From: Deltaproteobacteria bacterium
Lineage (GTDB): Bacteria; Desulfobacterota; Desulfarculia; Desulfarculales; Desulfarculaceae
Direction of reading: 5' to 3'
DNA length: 37,298 nt
Assembly (NCBI GenBank): GCA_020444205.1
Contig: JAHLLJ010000025.1
Location: 1 to 37,298, forward strand
Part shown: positions 8,232-16,324 of the stretch, piece after piece
How positions within the stretch are numbered: the first letter of the stretch is position 1
How the letters are laid out: every line of letters starts with the position of its first letter
Position numbers and translations under genes: made by a program
Notes under the pieces: generated by a model
What the model was told of the DNA's origin: nothing
Databases searched by the model: none
The model's input: only the letters and a program-made list of their open reading frames with translations

Positions 8232-9257
8232 ATGCAACACAGCAGCAACAGCCAAGTCAGGGCCATGCCCGCCGCGCGCTTTTTGGCGCGCGAAAAGGGT
8301 CTGGACCTGGCGGCTATAAAAGGAAGCGGCCCGGGCGGCTGCATCCTGAAAAAAGACGTTGAGGCCTTTCATGCCGCTCCGGCCCAGGCTCCGGCCACCG
8401 CCGCCGTCCAGGGCAAGGTTACCAGCCTGGCCCGCAAGCTGGCCCAGCAAAAGGGCGTGGATCTGTCCACCGTGCAGGGCAGCGGCCCCCGCGGGCGCAT
8501 AACCAAGGCGGATGTGCTCAAAGCCGCGGCCGCTCCCGCTCCGGCGGGTGGCGCCATTGCCGGGCAGAAGGTGGCCGCCACCTCCATGCGCAAGACTATA
8601 GCCCGGCGCCTGTCGGCCTCGGCCTTTACCGCGCCGCACATCTACTTCTTCAGCGACGTGAAGATGGACTCCCTGCTGGCCCTGTACAAGGACATCAAGC
8701 AGGAGATCCTGGAGCGGCACGGCGTAAAAATATCGGTCAACGACCTTCTTATAAAAGCCGTTGCCCTGACCCTGGAGGAGTTCCCCCACATCAACGCCTC
8801 TTTTGACGGCGAGAACATCGAGGTGTGGGAGGACATCAACGTGGGCCTGGCCGTGGCCTTGGACGAAGGGCTTATCGTTCCCGCCATCTCCTCCGCCAAC
8901 CTGGCTTCCCTGTGGGATATCGCTTCCGAGCGGGCCGACCTGGTGGAGCGGGCCCGGGAGCGCAAGCTCCAGGCCGACGAGATTCAGCGGGGCACCTTCA
9001 CCATATCCAGCCTGGCTCAATATGAGATAACCCACTTTACGGCCATTATAAACCCGCCTCAGAGCGCTATCCTCTCGGTGGGCAAGACCGAAGAAAAGGT
9101 GGTGGCTGAAAACGGCCAGGTGGTGGTGCGCAAAGTTGCCACCATGGGCCTGTCGGTGGATCACCGCATTATCGACGGCGCGGTGGCCGCGCAATTTTTA
9201 ACTAGCTTGAAAAAGAAACTCGAACGGCCAGCGCTCATGTTCATGGAGCTGGGTTGA
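8232..9257 (+). CDS. acoC: Dihydrolipoamide acyltransferase (E2) lacking a lipoyl domain, with two PSBDs
   Basis: A 341-residue E2 core. The C-terminal catalytic domain (about 112-341) ends in the SVDHRIIDG active-site motif (His311, Asp315) and should form the trimer-based core that transfers the acyl group to CoA. The N-terminus is unusual. It has no lipoyl domain, and instead two peripheral-subunit-binding domains in tandem, at about 11-46 ([13 protein letters not shown]...GSGPGG) and 63-98 ([13 protein letters not shown]...GSGPRGRI), joined by Ala/Pro linkers. The first has Cys37 where the usual GRI arginine stands. The E1beta stop is only 12 bp upstream, so no lipoyl domain is hidden by a wrong start or a nearby frameshift. 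A GGGGGAGG ribosome site precedes the ATG. The lipoyl arm is supplied by the E3 encoded next. Confidence 0.9.
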   Translation: MQHSSNSQVRAMPAARFLAREKGLDLAAIKGSGPGGCILKKDVEAFHAAPAQAPATAAVQGKVTSLARKLAQQKGVDLSTVQGSGPRGRITKADVLKAAAAPAPAGGAIAGQKVAATSMRKTIARRLSASAFTAPHIYFFSDVKMDSLLALYKDIKQEILERHGVKISVNDLLIKAVALTLEEFPHINASFDGENIEVWEDINVGLAVALDEGLIVPAISSANLASLWDIASERADLVERARERKLQADEIQRGTFTISSLAQYEITHFTAIINPPQSAILSVGKTEEKVVAENGQVVVRKVATMGLSVDHRIIDGAVAAQFLTSLKKKLERPALMFMELG

Positions 9258-9280
9258 TAGCAGAGCAAGGAGGCTGAAAA

Positions 9281-11059
9281 GTGGCCGTTGAAATAGTTCT
9301 CCCCATGCTTGGGGTGACGGTTGAAAAAGGCACCATCATCGAGTGGCTCAAGGTCGAGGGTGATACTGTAGCCAAGGGTGAATCCCTCTACGTGGTGGAG
9401 GCCGACAAGGTCACCACCGAGGTGGAGTCGCCCGGCGACGGCATCTTGGGCCGCATTCTGGTTCCGGCCGGGGTGGAGGTTCCCGTACTCACCGTGGTGG
9501 GCGTTATCGTGGCCCAAGGCGAGGCGGTTCCAGACAACTACGAGGCCGTGGCCGGGGCTTCCGAGGCTCCCGCCCCCGCCGCCCCCGCCGCGCCGGCCGC
9601 CGAGGCCGCGCCGGCACCGGAGCCCGCGCCCGATGCCTACAGCACGGCCACTCCCCAGGCCGACGATCAAGACTACGACTACGGCGTGGCCGTGATCGGC
9701 GGTGGTCCCGGCGGTTACGTGGCCGCCATCCGCGCCGGTCAGATGGGGGCCAAGGTGATTCTTGCCGAAATGGACGCCTTGGGTGGTACCTGCCTGAACC
9801 GGGGATGCATCCCCACCAAATCCCTGTTGTCTGACGTGCACCCCCTGCACCAGATCAGCAAGTCCGCGGTGTACACCGGCGCGGGCAAGCTGGCCGCCAA
9901 CCTGTCCAAGATGATGCAGCGCAAGGACGAGGTAGTAGGGCGCATGTCCGCCGGGGTGGAGGGTCTGCTCAAGGCCAATAAGGTCACCGTGTCCAAGGCC
10001 CAAGCCAAGTTCATCGACGCCCACACCCTGGAGCTCAGCGGTGCCGACGGCGCCAAGAAGGTGACCGCGGCCAAGGTGATCATCGCCACCGGCTCGCGCC
10101 CCTCGGAAGTGCCTGCCCTGCCGGTGGACGGCAAGGCGGTGATCAACAGCGATCACGCCCTCAGCCTGAAGCAGGTGCCCAAGTCCCTGGTGATCGTGGG
10201 CGGCGGGGTCATCGGTGTGGAACTGGCCACCATCTTCAGCCTTATGGGCTCCAAGGTGACCATAGTGGAGCTGCTCCCCAGTATCATCGCCGGGGAAGAC
10301 CCCGAGGCGGTGGCCGCCCTCAAGACGGCCCTGGAAGAGATGGGCATCGAGATCATCACCGAGGCCAGAGCCCAAAAGGTCAAAAAGGGCAAAAACGGCC
10401 CCTCGCTGGTGATCAACGGCGCGGACGGCAAAGAGCGCACCCTCAAGGCCTCGCTGGTGCTGGTTGCCGTGGGCCGCGCGCCCAACACCGAAGGATGGGG
10501 CCGCGACGCCCTGGGCCTGGAGATGGAAGGCCCCTTTGTCAAGGTGAACGCCCGCATGGAAACCTCGGTGCCCGGGGTCTATGCCATCGGTGACGTGGTG
10601 GGCAAGTCCATGCTGGCCCACACCGCTTCGGAAGAAGGCGTGGTGGCGGTGGAAAACCTCATGGGCGAAAACCGCCAGATGGACTACGACCGCATTCCCA
10701 ACTGCATCTATACCTTCCCGGAGGTGGCTTCGGTGGGCCTGAACGAGGCCCAGGCCGTCAGCCGGGGGCTCAAGGTTGGGGTGGGCAAGTTCCCCTTCCG
10801 TTTCAGCGGCAAGGCCGCGGCCATGGGCGAAGACCAGGGCCTGGTGAAGATCGTCAGCGACCCTGAGTTGGGCGAGATCCTGGGCGCCTGCATCGTGGGC
10901 CAGCACGCCACCGACCTTATCGGCGCGGTGGCCTTGGCCATGGACCTGGAGGCCGCGGTGGACGACTTGGGTGAGGTGGTCATGGGTCACCCCACCCTGG
11001 CGGAGACGGTGAAAGAAGCGGCCCTGGACTGCCTGGGGCGAGCCATCCACAAGCCCTGA
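9281..11059 (+). CDS. lpdA: Dihydrolipoyl dehydrogenase (E3) with N-terminal lipoyl domain
   Basis: A 592-residue fusion. Residues 1-80 form a biotinyl/lipoyl domain with the modifiable Lys43 in the EADKVTTEVES hairpin. Residues 91-125 are an Ala/Pro-rich swinging linker. The rest is a full E3: FAD motif GGGPGG (140-145), redox disulfide Cys171/Cys176 in GGTCLNRGCIPTK, a second NAD-binding GGGVIGVE segment, and the C-terminal HPTLAE catalytic pair (His570, Glu575). E3 reoxidises dihydrolipoamide with NAD+. The start is GTG at 9281, 7 nt after AAGGAGG. Lipoyl-E3 fusions are known (for example Clostridium magnum acetoin and pneumococcal E3). Here it is the only lipoyl domain in the operon, so it probably also carries the acyl group from E1 to E2. 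Confidence 0.93.
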   Translation: MAVEIVLPMLGVTVEKGTIIEWLKVEGDTVAKGESLYVVEADKVTTEVESPGDGILGRILVPAGVEVPVLTVVGVIVAQGEAVPDNYEAVAGASEAPAPAAPAAPAAEAAPAPEPAPDAYSTATPQADDQDYDYGVAVIGGGPGGYVAAIRAGQMGAKVILAEMDALGGTCLNRGCIPTKSLLSDVHPLHQISKSAVYTGAGKLAANLSKMMQRKDEVVGRMSAGVEGLLKANKVTVSKAQAKFIDAHTLELSGADGAKKVTAAKVIIATGSRPSEVPALPVDGKAVINSDHALSLKQVPKSLVIVGGGVIGVELATIFSLMGSKVTIVELLPSIIAGEDPEAVAALKTALEEMGIEIITEARAQKVKKGKNGPSLVINGADGKERTLKASLVLVAVGRAPNTEGWGRDALGLEMEGPFVKVNARMETSVPGVYAIGDVVGKSMLAHTASEEGVVAVENLMGENRQMDYDRIPNCIYTFPEVASVGLNEAQAVSRGLKVGVGKFPFRFSGKAAAMGEDQGLVKIVSDPELGEILGACIVGQHATDLIGAVALAMDLEAAVDDLGEVVMGHPTLAETVKEAALDCLGRAIHKP

Positions 11060-11073
11060 GACCGTTGCGAACC

Positions 11074-11106
11074 TGGGCGGCCGGGATACCGGCACCCGGC
11101 CGCCCA
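11074..11106 (+). terminator. GC-rich hairpin after the dehydrogenase operon
   Basis: A perfect 12-bp stem (TGGGCGGCCGGG, 11074-11085; CCCGGCCGCCCA, 11095-11106) with a 9-nt loop starts 15 bp after the E3 stop. It is followed by an A/T-rich tail (taaatat) and not by a run of T, so termination may be partial or the hairpin may protect the 3' end. Confidence 0.6.
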
Positions 11107-11173
11107 TAAATATCACTAGGCACTCCGCGACTGTGCCTGCCCATCGCGGCGCGCCCGAGTGACGCGTAGCGAG

Positions 11174-11190
11174 CCTCTTGTTTCAAGAGG
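11174..11190 (+). promoter_or_regulatory. Leader hairpin just upstream of the livH ribosome site
   Basis: A perfect 7-bp stem (CCTCTTG / CAAGAGG) with a TTT loop ends 5 nt before the TAAGGAGA ribosome site of livH. It has no T-tract, so an mRNA-stabilising or translation-modulating role is more likely than termination. A smaller inverted repeat, AGGCAC...GTGCCT, lies at 11118-11138. Confidence 0.4.
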
Positions 11191-11206
11191 CCCCCTAAGG
11201 AGACCC

Positions 11207-12076
11207 ATGGATATCTTGGCCGCGTTACCCGTGCAGGCCCTGCATGGACTGGTATACGGGATGCTGCTGTTCTTGGTGGCCTCCGGCCTTACCTTGATCT
11301 TCGGCATGATGGGCGTACTCAACTTCGCCCACGGTGCCCTGTACATGCTGGGGGCCTACTTCTCCTTTTCCATTCTGCAATGGACCGGTCATTTCTGGTT
11401 GAGCCTGTTGGTGGCTCCGCTTTTGGTGGCTCTGTGCGGGGCGTTGATCGAGCGCTTTTGCCTGCGCAAGGTTCACACCTACGGCCACGCCCACGAGCTT
11501 CTGCTCACCTTCGGCATGGCCTACATCATCGAAGAGTTGGTCAAAATATTCTGGGGCAACGAGCCGCTCAGGGTGGTGCTTCCCGCCATGCTGGCCGGGT
11601 CCATTCCCCTGCTGGGCATCGAGTACCCGGTTTACCGCCTGTTCATTCTGCTCGTGTCTATTGTGGTGTTCATCATCATGTTCTTCGTGCTCTACAAGAC
11701 CAGGGCGGGCATCATCGTGCGGGCCTCGGTGGCCAACAAGAACATGGTCGACGCCCTGGGCTTTAATGTGCCTTTGGTGTTTTTGGCTCTGTTCGGCATG
11801 GGCGCCTGGCTGGCCGGGCTGGCCGGGGTGATCGGAGGGCCCTACCTCATCACCAACCCGGCCATGGCCTCAACCATCATCATCGACCTGTTCGTGGTGG
11901 TGGTGGTGGGCGGCCTGGGCTCCATCCAGGGGGCGCTCATCGCCAGCCTGCTCATCGGTCAGTTGCAATCCATCGGCATCCTCATCCTGCCTCAGTTCGC
12001 CATCTTCTTTGAGTTCCTGCTTATGGCGCTGGTGCTGATCTTCCGGCCCCACGGCCTGATGGGAGAGAGCAAATGA
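11207..12076 (+). CDS. livH: Branched-chain amino acid-type ABC transporter permease
   Basis: A 289-residue inner-membrane permease of the LivH family with about eight hydrophobic segments. The GLTLIFGMMGVLNFAHGALYMLGAY block near the N-terminus and the GGLGSIQGALIASLLIGQLQ block near the C-terminus are diagnostic in outline. The ATG at 11207, 3 nt after TAAGGAGA, is preferred over an in-frame GTG at 11159 because the hydrophobic N-terminus begins there. The first gene of livHMGFK. Liv systems import branched-chain amino acids, but also amides and aromatic or short organic acids. The placement beside an acyloin/2-oxoacid complex suggests a substrate or precursor of that pathway. Confidence 0.9.
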   Translation: MDILAALPVQALHGLVYGMLLFLVASGLTLIFGMMGVLNFAHGALYMLGAYFSFSILQWTGHFWLSLLVAPLLVALCGALIERFCLRKVHTYGHAHELLLTFGMAYIIEELVKIFWGNEPLRVVLPAMLAGSIPLLGIEYPVYRLFILLVSIVVFIIMFFVLYKTRAGIIVRASVANKNMVDALGFNVPLVFLALFGMGAWLAGLAGVIGGPYLITNPAMASTIIIDLFVVVVVGGLGSIQGALIASLLIGQLQSIGILILPQFAIFFEFLLMALVLIFRPHGLMGESK

Positions 12077-13071
12077 CCTCTAGCGCATTGCTCAAGCGGT
12101 TGTTGTTGGCGGCTGGGCTGCTCCTGTTGGTGGCAATGCCCTTTTTGATCGGCGAGTATCCGCTCAACATGGTCATCACCATGATCATCTACTCGCTGTT
12201 CGCCCTGAGCTACAACATTCTCTTTGGTCAGGCTGGGTTGCTCTCCTTTGGCCACGCCGCCTACTTCGGGGTGGGCGCCTATACCTCGGTGTTGCTTTTC
12301 AAGAAACTTGGATTCAGCCTGCTGCCGGGCATCCTGGGCGCCGGTTTAGCCGGGGGTATCCTGGGCATACTTCTGGGACTGTTCGTAGTGCGTTTGGGCG
12401 GCACCTACTTCGCCCTGTTGACCCTGGCCTTCAACGCCCTGATCTACAACGGGGCTGAAAAATGGCGGGATCTCACCGGCGGCGAGGACGGGGTGGCGGC
12501 CATGCGCCCGGATCTGCACATCCCCTTCTTTGGCGATGTGGAGATGTTCACCACGATCCACTGGTACTACTTTGTGCTCATCGTGGTGCTGCTTTGCACC
12601 TGGTTCTGCTGGCACTTCACCCGCACCCCCCTGGGTCGGCTCAATGAATGCCTGAGGGAAAACGAGGACCGGGCGCGCTTCATCGGCTACAACGTGTATC
12701 TGTCCAAGGTGGCGGTCAACGTGATCAGCGCCTTTTTCGCCGGCCTGGCAGGCGGCATGGCCGGAGCCTTTCAAGAGTTCGTCACCGTGACCTTCATCAA
12801 CCTGGACAAGGCCACCGACGTTTTGATCATGACCTTTGTGGGCGGCTCGGGAACCTTCTGGGGGCCCATCCTAGGGGCCTGCTTCCTCACCTATCTCAAT
12901 CAAATCCTGAGTGATCTAACCGAACACTGGACCCTGATCCAGGGCATTCTCTTTGTATTGTTGGTCATGTATGCACCTCAGGGTCTCAGCGGGCTCTTGA
13001 TTTCGCTAAAAGACCGCTTTTGGAGTGCCCGGGCCGCCAAGCTGGGCCCGGCCGCCAAGGGGGAGGGTTAG
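12073..13071 (+). CDS. livM: Branched-chain amino acid-type ABC transporter permease
   Basis: A 332-residue second permease, LivM family, with about ten hydrophobic segments. The ALSYNILFGQAGLLSFGHAA motif and a C-terminal FVGGSGTFWGPILGA motif are characteristic. Its ATG overlaps the livH stop (ATGA), indicating translational coupling. It pairs with LivH as the transmembrane heterodimer energised by LivG and LivF. Confidence 0.9.
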   Translation: MTSSALLKRLLLAAGLLLLVAMPFLIGEYPLNMVITMIIYSLFALSYNILFGQAGLLSFGHAAYFGVGAYTSVLLFKKLGFSLLPGILGAGLAGGILGILLGLFVVRLGGTYFALLTLAFNALIYNGAEKWRDLTGGEDGVAAMRPDLHIPFFGDVEMFTTIHWYYFVLIVVLLCTWFCWHFTRTPLGRLNECLRENEDRARFIGYNVYLSKVAVNVISAFFAGLAGGMAGAFQEFVTVTFINLDKATDVLIMTFVGGSGTFWGPILGACFLTYLNQILSDLTEHWTLIQGILFVLLVMYAPQGLSGLLISLKDRFWSARAAKLGPAAKGEG

Positions 13072-13075
13072 TACC

Positions 13076-13825
13076 GTGAATATGTTGGAGGTCAAGGGAC
13101 TGTGTAAAAGCTTTGGTGATCTTGAGATCATCTGCGGGATCAACCTGGCCGTGGAAAAGGGTCAGCGCCACGCCATCATCGGACCAAACGGCGCGGGCAA
13201 GACCACCTTTTTCAACCTGCTCAGCGGCCACTACAGGCCCACGGCGGGCGACATCTATTTCAAGGGTCAAAAAATCAGCGGCCTGCAGCCGTATCGCATC
13301 AACCGGCTGGGCCTGGGCCGCTCCTTTCAGATAACCAACGTGTTTCCCGGGCTTACGGTGTTGGAAAACGTGCGCTCGGTGGTGCTCTCGCGCCATGGGG
13401 TTCGTTTCAACTTCTGGAGCACCGTGGCGGGCATGAACGAGATCAACCGCGAAAGCATGGGCATCCTGGAGCAGATAGGGCTGGATGCCAAGGCCGATCA
13501 CCTGGCCGGGGAAATGGCCTACGGTGAACAGCGCGCCCTGGAGATCGGCCTGGTGCTGGCCTCCCAGCCGGAGATGATACTATTGGACGAGCCCACCGCG
13601 GGCATGAGCATCGATGAAACCCGCGAGGCCGTCAAGCTGGTGGACCGGGTGACCGAGGGCAAGACCCTGATGATTATCGAACACGACATGGAGGTGGTGT
13701 TCTCCTTGGCGGACGTGATCACCGTGATCAGCTACGGCGAGGTGCTGGCCAGCGGCACCCCGGAGGAGATACGCAGCCATCCCAAGGTGCAAGAGGCCTA
13801 TCTGGGGACGGAAGTCGCATGCTGA
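13076..13825 (+). CDS. livG: Branched-chain amino acid-type ABC transporter ATP-binding protein
   Basis: A 249-residue cytoplasmic ATPase: Walker A GPNGAGKT (36-43), a LivG-typical degenerate signature (AYGEQRALEIG in place of LSGGQ), Walker B MILLDEPTAG and the switch histidine in IEHDME. The GTG at 13076 is chosen because GGAGGG lies 9 nt upstream. A longer in-frame start at 13025 would run back into livM and add a low-complexity N-terminus, and an ATG at 13082 is also possible. It overlaps livF by 7 bp. Confidence 0.9.
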   Translation: MNMLEVKGLCKSFGDLEIICGINLAVEKGQRHAIIGPNGAGKTTFFNLLSGHYRPTAGDIYFKGQKISGLQPYRINRLGLGRSFQITNVFPGLTVLENVRSVVLSRHGVRFNFWSTVAGMNEINRESMGILEQIGLDAKADHLAGEMAYGEQRALEIGLVLASQPEMILLDEPTAGMSIDETREAVKLVDRVTEGKTLMIIEHDMEVVFSLADVITVISYGEVLASGTPEEIRSHPKVQEAYLGTEVAC

Positions 13826-14529
13826 AGCTGGACAAGGTCAATACTTATTACGGCGAGAGCCATGTGCTCTTCGACATAAGCCTGGAGGTGAACCAGGGCG
13901 AGATAGTGGCCTTGGTGGGGCGCAACGGAGTGGGCAAGACCACCACCATGATGACCATCATGGGCCTGGTGAAACCTTCCTCCGGCTCCATCTCCTTCAA
14001 AGGCAAGGAGATAGCGGGCAAGACGCCCCATGAGATAGCCATGGCCGGGTTGGGCTTCGTGCCCGAGGAGCGCTGGATATTTCCCAACCTTACGGTGCAT
14101 CAGAATCTCTTGATGGGCATTAAACCCGGCCACATGAATAAGCAGGTGGACGACGGCTGGACCATGGAGCGGGCTTACGACAACTTTCCGCGCCTGGCCG
14201 AGCGGCGCAACCAAAAGGGCGGGGTGCTCTCCGGGGGTGAGATGCAGATGCTCACCATCGTGCGCACCCTCATGGGCAACCCGGACTTGATCCTCATCGA
14301 CGAGCCCACCGAGGGCCTGGCACCCATCATCGTGGAGCGAGTCAACGAGGTGATCCATCAGATCAACCACACCGGCACCACGGTGCTGCTGGTGGAGCAA
14401 AAGCTCAACGTGTGCCTGGGCCTGGCCCAGCGTTTGTACGTGCTCAGCAAGGGCGACATTAAGTGGACCGGCACTCCGGACGAACTGGAGGCACGCCAGG
14501 ACATCCGCAAGGAGTACCTGGAGGTTTGA
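13819..14529 (+). CDS. livF: Branched-chain amino acid-type ABC transporter ATP-binding protein
   Basis: A 236-residue second ATPase with Walker A GRNGVGKT (34-41), the signature LSGGEMQ, Walker B LILIDEPTEGL and a VEQ switch motif typical of LivF. It overlaps the livG stop, so the two subunits are probably made in equal amounts. The protein PEERWIFPNLTV segment is a family hallmark. Confidence 0.92.
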   Translation: MLKLDKVNTYYGESHVLFDISLEVNQGEIVALVGRNGVGKTTTMMTIMGLVKPSSGSISFKGKEIAGKTPHEIAMAGLGFVPEERWIFPNLTVHQNLLMGIKPGHMNKQVDDGWTMERAYDNFPRLAERRNQKGGVLSGGEMQMLTIVRTLMGNPDLILIDEPTEGLAPIIVERVNEVIHQINHTGTTVLLVEQKLNVCLGLAQRLYVLSKGDIKWTGTPDELEARQDIRKEYLEV

Positions 14530-14548
14530 TGAAATAAGGGATACAAAA

Positions 14549-14564
14549 GGCCGCCCCGGCGGCC
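14549..14564 (+). other. Intercistronic hairpin between livF and livK
   Basis: GGCCGCC-CC-GGCGGCC forms a compact GC stem (effectively 6 bp with a 4-nt loop) in the 65-bp gap before livK. Hairpins at this place often mark processing or partial termination that lets the binding protein be made in excess. Confidence 0.4.
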
Positions 14565-14594
14565 GGCAACCTTACCAGGGAGAGAGGTAGGACT

Positions 14595-15803
14595 ATGAGG
14601 AAATTTGGATTGATTTTGGCTATCGCCGCTGCCTTGGCCATGGTGGCCACCGCGGCCGTGGCTGGTGGCGTGGTGAAATTCGGCGTCAACGAGATTCGCT
14701 CCGGCGCCTTCAAGTCCAACGGCGACCGCACCATCTGGGGCATCCAGGCCGCGGTCAAGGAAGCCAACGACGCAGGCGGCCTGTTGGGCAAGAAGATCGA
14801 ACTGGTGATCATGGACAACCAGATGAAGGGCGAGATCGCGGTGCGCAACGTAAAGCGCATGGTCCTGCAGGACAAGTGCGAAGTCATCATCCAGGGCTCC
14901 TCCTCGGGCGTGGGCGGCGCCATCGCCCAGACCATGCCCCGCTACAAGAAGATCTACCTGGACACCAACGCCGAGGCCATGGGCATCACCGGCGAGAACT
15001 TCACCCCCTACACCTTCCGCACCTGCTTGAACGCGGGAATGCACGTCAAGGCCCTGGCTCACTACTTCGCCAAGAAGGGTCTCAAGAAGGTCTTCTTGAT
15101 CAACCAGGACTACTCCTGGGGTCATGACGTGGCCAAGTACTACAAGTTGTTCATCGAGAAGCTGGCTCCCGGCACCGAGGTGGTGGGCAGCGAGTTCCAC
15201 AAGGTGTTCAACAAGGACTTCGGCCCCTACATCAGCAAGATTCAGGCCTCGGGCGCGGACTACGTGATCAGCGGCAACTGGGGCACCGACCTGACCCAGC
15301 TTATCGTGCAGTCCCGCAGCCTGGGCATGAACCTGCCCATCGGCTGCACCTTCTTGGATGACGACGCGGTGGGCGCGGTGGCCGGCGATGCGGCCATCGG
15401 CTGCGTGCAGGCCAACATGTACCTGCTGGGCGTGAACAACCCCCGGGCCAAGCAGTTCGAGGACACTTTCCACAAGACCAGCGGCGGCAAGTGGCCCAGC
15501 TTCGTGATCATGGAGGCCTACCTGGGCACCAAGATGTACATCGAGGCGGTTAAAAAGGCCGGCAGCTTTGATACCGACAAGATTATCAAGGCCTTTGAAA
15601 ACATGACCTACACCGGCCCCGTGGGCAACATGACCATGCGTAAGGAGGACCACCAGAACCAGAGTCCGGCGGTGGTCGGCGTGGTGAAGGGCAAGACCAA
15701 GTACTACCCCTTCGCCTATCCCACCCCGGTTATGGTGCTCCCGGCCAAGGACGTCAGCCTGACGTTGGAGGAAAGCGGCTGGAAGCCCTACAAGGGTAAG
15801 TAA
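14595..15803 (+). CDS. livK: ABC transporter substrate-binding protein, LivK/type-1 periplasmic family
   Basis: A 402-residue periplasmic binding protein. The N-terminus is a Sec signal peptide with a hydrophobic core and probable cleavage after AVA (about residue 23). The mature part has the type-1 fold: VKFGVNEIRSGAF, then WGIQAAVKEANDAGGLLGKKIELV with ligand-domain helices, a QGSSSGVGGAIA loop and DYSWGHD. This last-in-operon position is less common than livK-first. Ligand specificity cannot be read from the sequence. A GGGAGAGAGG ribosome site precedes the ATG, and a strong terminator follows the double stop. Confidence 0.92.
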   Translation: MRKFGLILAIAAALAMVATAAVAGGVVKFGVNEIRSGAFKSNGDRTIWGIQAAVKEANDAGGLLGKKIELVIMDNQMKGEIAVRNVKRMVLQDKCEVIIQGSSSGVGGAIAQTMPRYKKIYLDTNAEAMGITGENFTPYTFRTCLNAGMHVKALAHYFAKKGLKKVFLINQDYSWGHDVAKYYKLFIEKLAPGTEVVGSEFHKVFNKDFGPYISKIQASGADYVISGNWGTDLTQLIVQSRSLGMNLPIGCTFLDDDAVGAVAGDAAIGCVQANMYLLGVNNPRAKQFEDTFHKTSGGKWPSFVIMEAYLGTKMYIEAVKKAGSFDTDKIIKAFENMTYTGPVGNMTMRKEDHQNQSPAVVGVVKGKTKYYPFAYPTPVMVLPAKDVSLTLEESGWKPYKGK

Positions 15804-15815
15804 TAAGACCCCTCC

Positions 15816-15865
15816 AGCCGGGTGGGCCGCCTTTAGGCGGTCCGCCCGGCTCCCCTATAAAATTT
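15816..15865 (+). terminator. Strong intrinsic terminator of the liv operon
   Basis: A 16-bp stem (15816-15831 with 15836-15851; two G-U pairs, otherwise perfect) with a TTTA tetraloop starts 12 bp after the livK stop and is followed by an A/T-rich stretch including AATTTT. This separates the transporter operon from the VOC-SDR-MDR-lipA operon. Confidence 0.85.
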
Positions 15866-15883
15866 TGCGAGGCGGTGAGCATA

Positions 15884-16321
15884 ATGCAGGCACAGTGGCA
15901 TCACGTAGGTATTTCGGTGGCTGATCTGGATCGGGCGTTGCATTTTTACCGGGACCTTTTGGGTTTTGAGGTGGAGTGGGATCACCCTCAGAGGGGTGGG
16001 CCTGAAATGTCCAAGGTGGTGGGCCTTGACGACGTAAATGCTCACATGGTTATGCTCAGGGGATACGGCACCCATATAGAGCTTTTCGACTACCAGAGCC
16101 CCAAGGGCCAGGCGGTGGGCTCGGGCCGCCAATGCGACTACGGGCTCATACACTTCGCCCTTACCGTGACCGGCCTGCAGGGGCTTTACGACCGCCTGGT
16201 CAAAGAGGGTGTGGAGTTCAACTGCCCTCCCCAGGTGCTCAGGCCTGGGGTCTTGGCCACCTACATGAAGGACCCAGAAGGGGTTACCATTGAGTTGGTG
16301 GAATACGGCGAGGAGGCTTGA
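15884..16321 (+). CDS. VOC (glyoxalase/epimerase) family metalloprotein
   Basis: A 145-residue protein with two beta-alpha-beta-beta-beta modules. The metal-ligand set looks complete: His7 (HHVGI), Glu66 (HIELF), His90 (IHFAL) and Glu137 (TIELVEY). This fits lactoylglutathione lyase-, methylmalonyl-CoA epimerase- or dioxygenase-like chemistry, and I cannot decide between them. ATG 15884 is preferred. A GTG at 15875 has a ribosome site too close to be useful. Its stop is 3 bp before the SDR gene, so it acts in the same pathway as the two dehydrogenases, perhaps on a ketone or 2-oxoacyl intermediate. Confidence 0.82.
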   Translation: MQAQWHHVGISVADLDRALHFYRDLLGFEVEWDHPQRGGPEMSKVVGLDDVNAHMVMLRGYGTHIELFDYQSPKGQAVGSGRQCDYGLIHFALTVTGLQGLYDRLVKEGVEFNCPPQVLRPGVLATYMKDPEGVTIELVEYGEEA

Positions 16322-16324
16322 TTC

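Noticed and set aside
8200-8260. Lipoyl domain of E2 lost by a frameshift or wrong start
   Set aside because: The E1beta stop and the E2 ATG are only 12 bp apart, E1beta is intact, and the E2 start has a good ribosome site, so there is no room for hidden coding sequence.
6213-9194. Very long minus-strand open frame opposite the E1/E2 genes
   Set aside because: A by-product of high-GC codon bias on the plus strand. The plus-strand proteins have full motifs, while the minus product is low-complexity (His/Gly/Leu-rich) with no recognisable domain. The same applies to 9161-11116 opposite E3.
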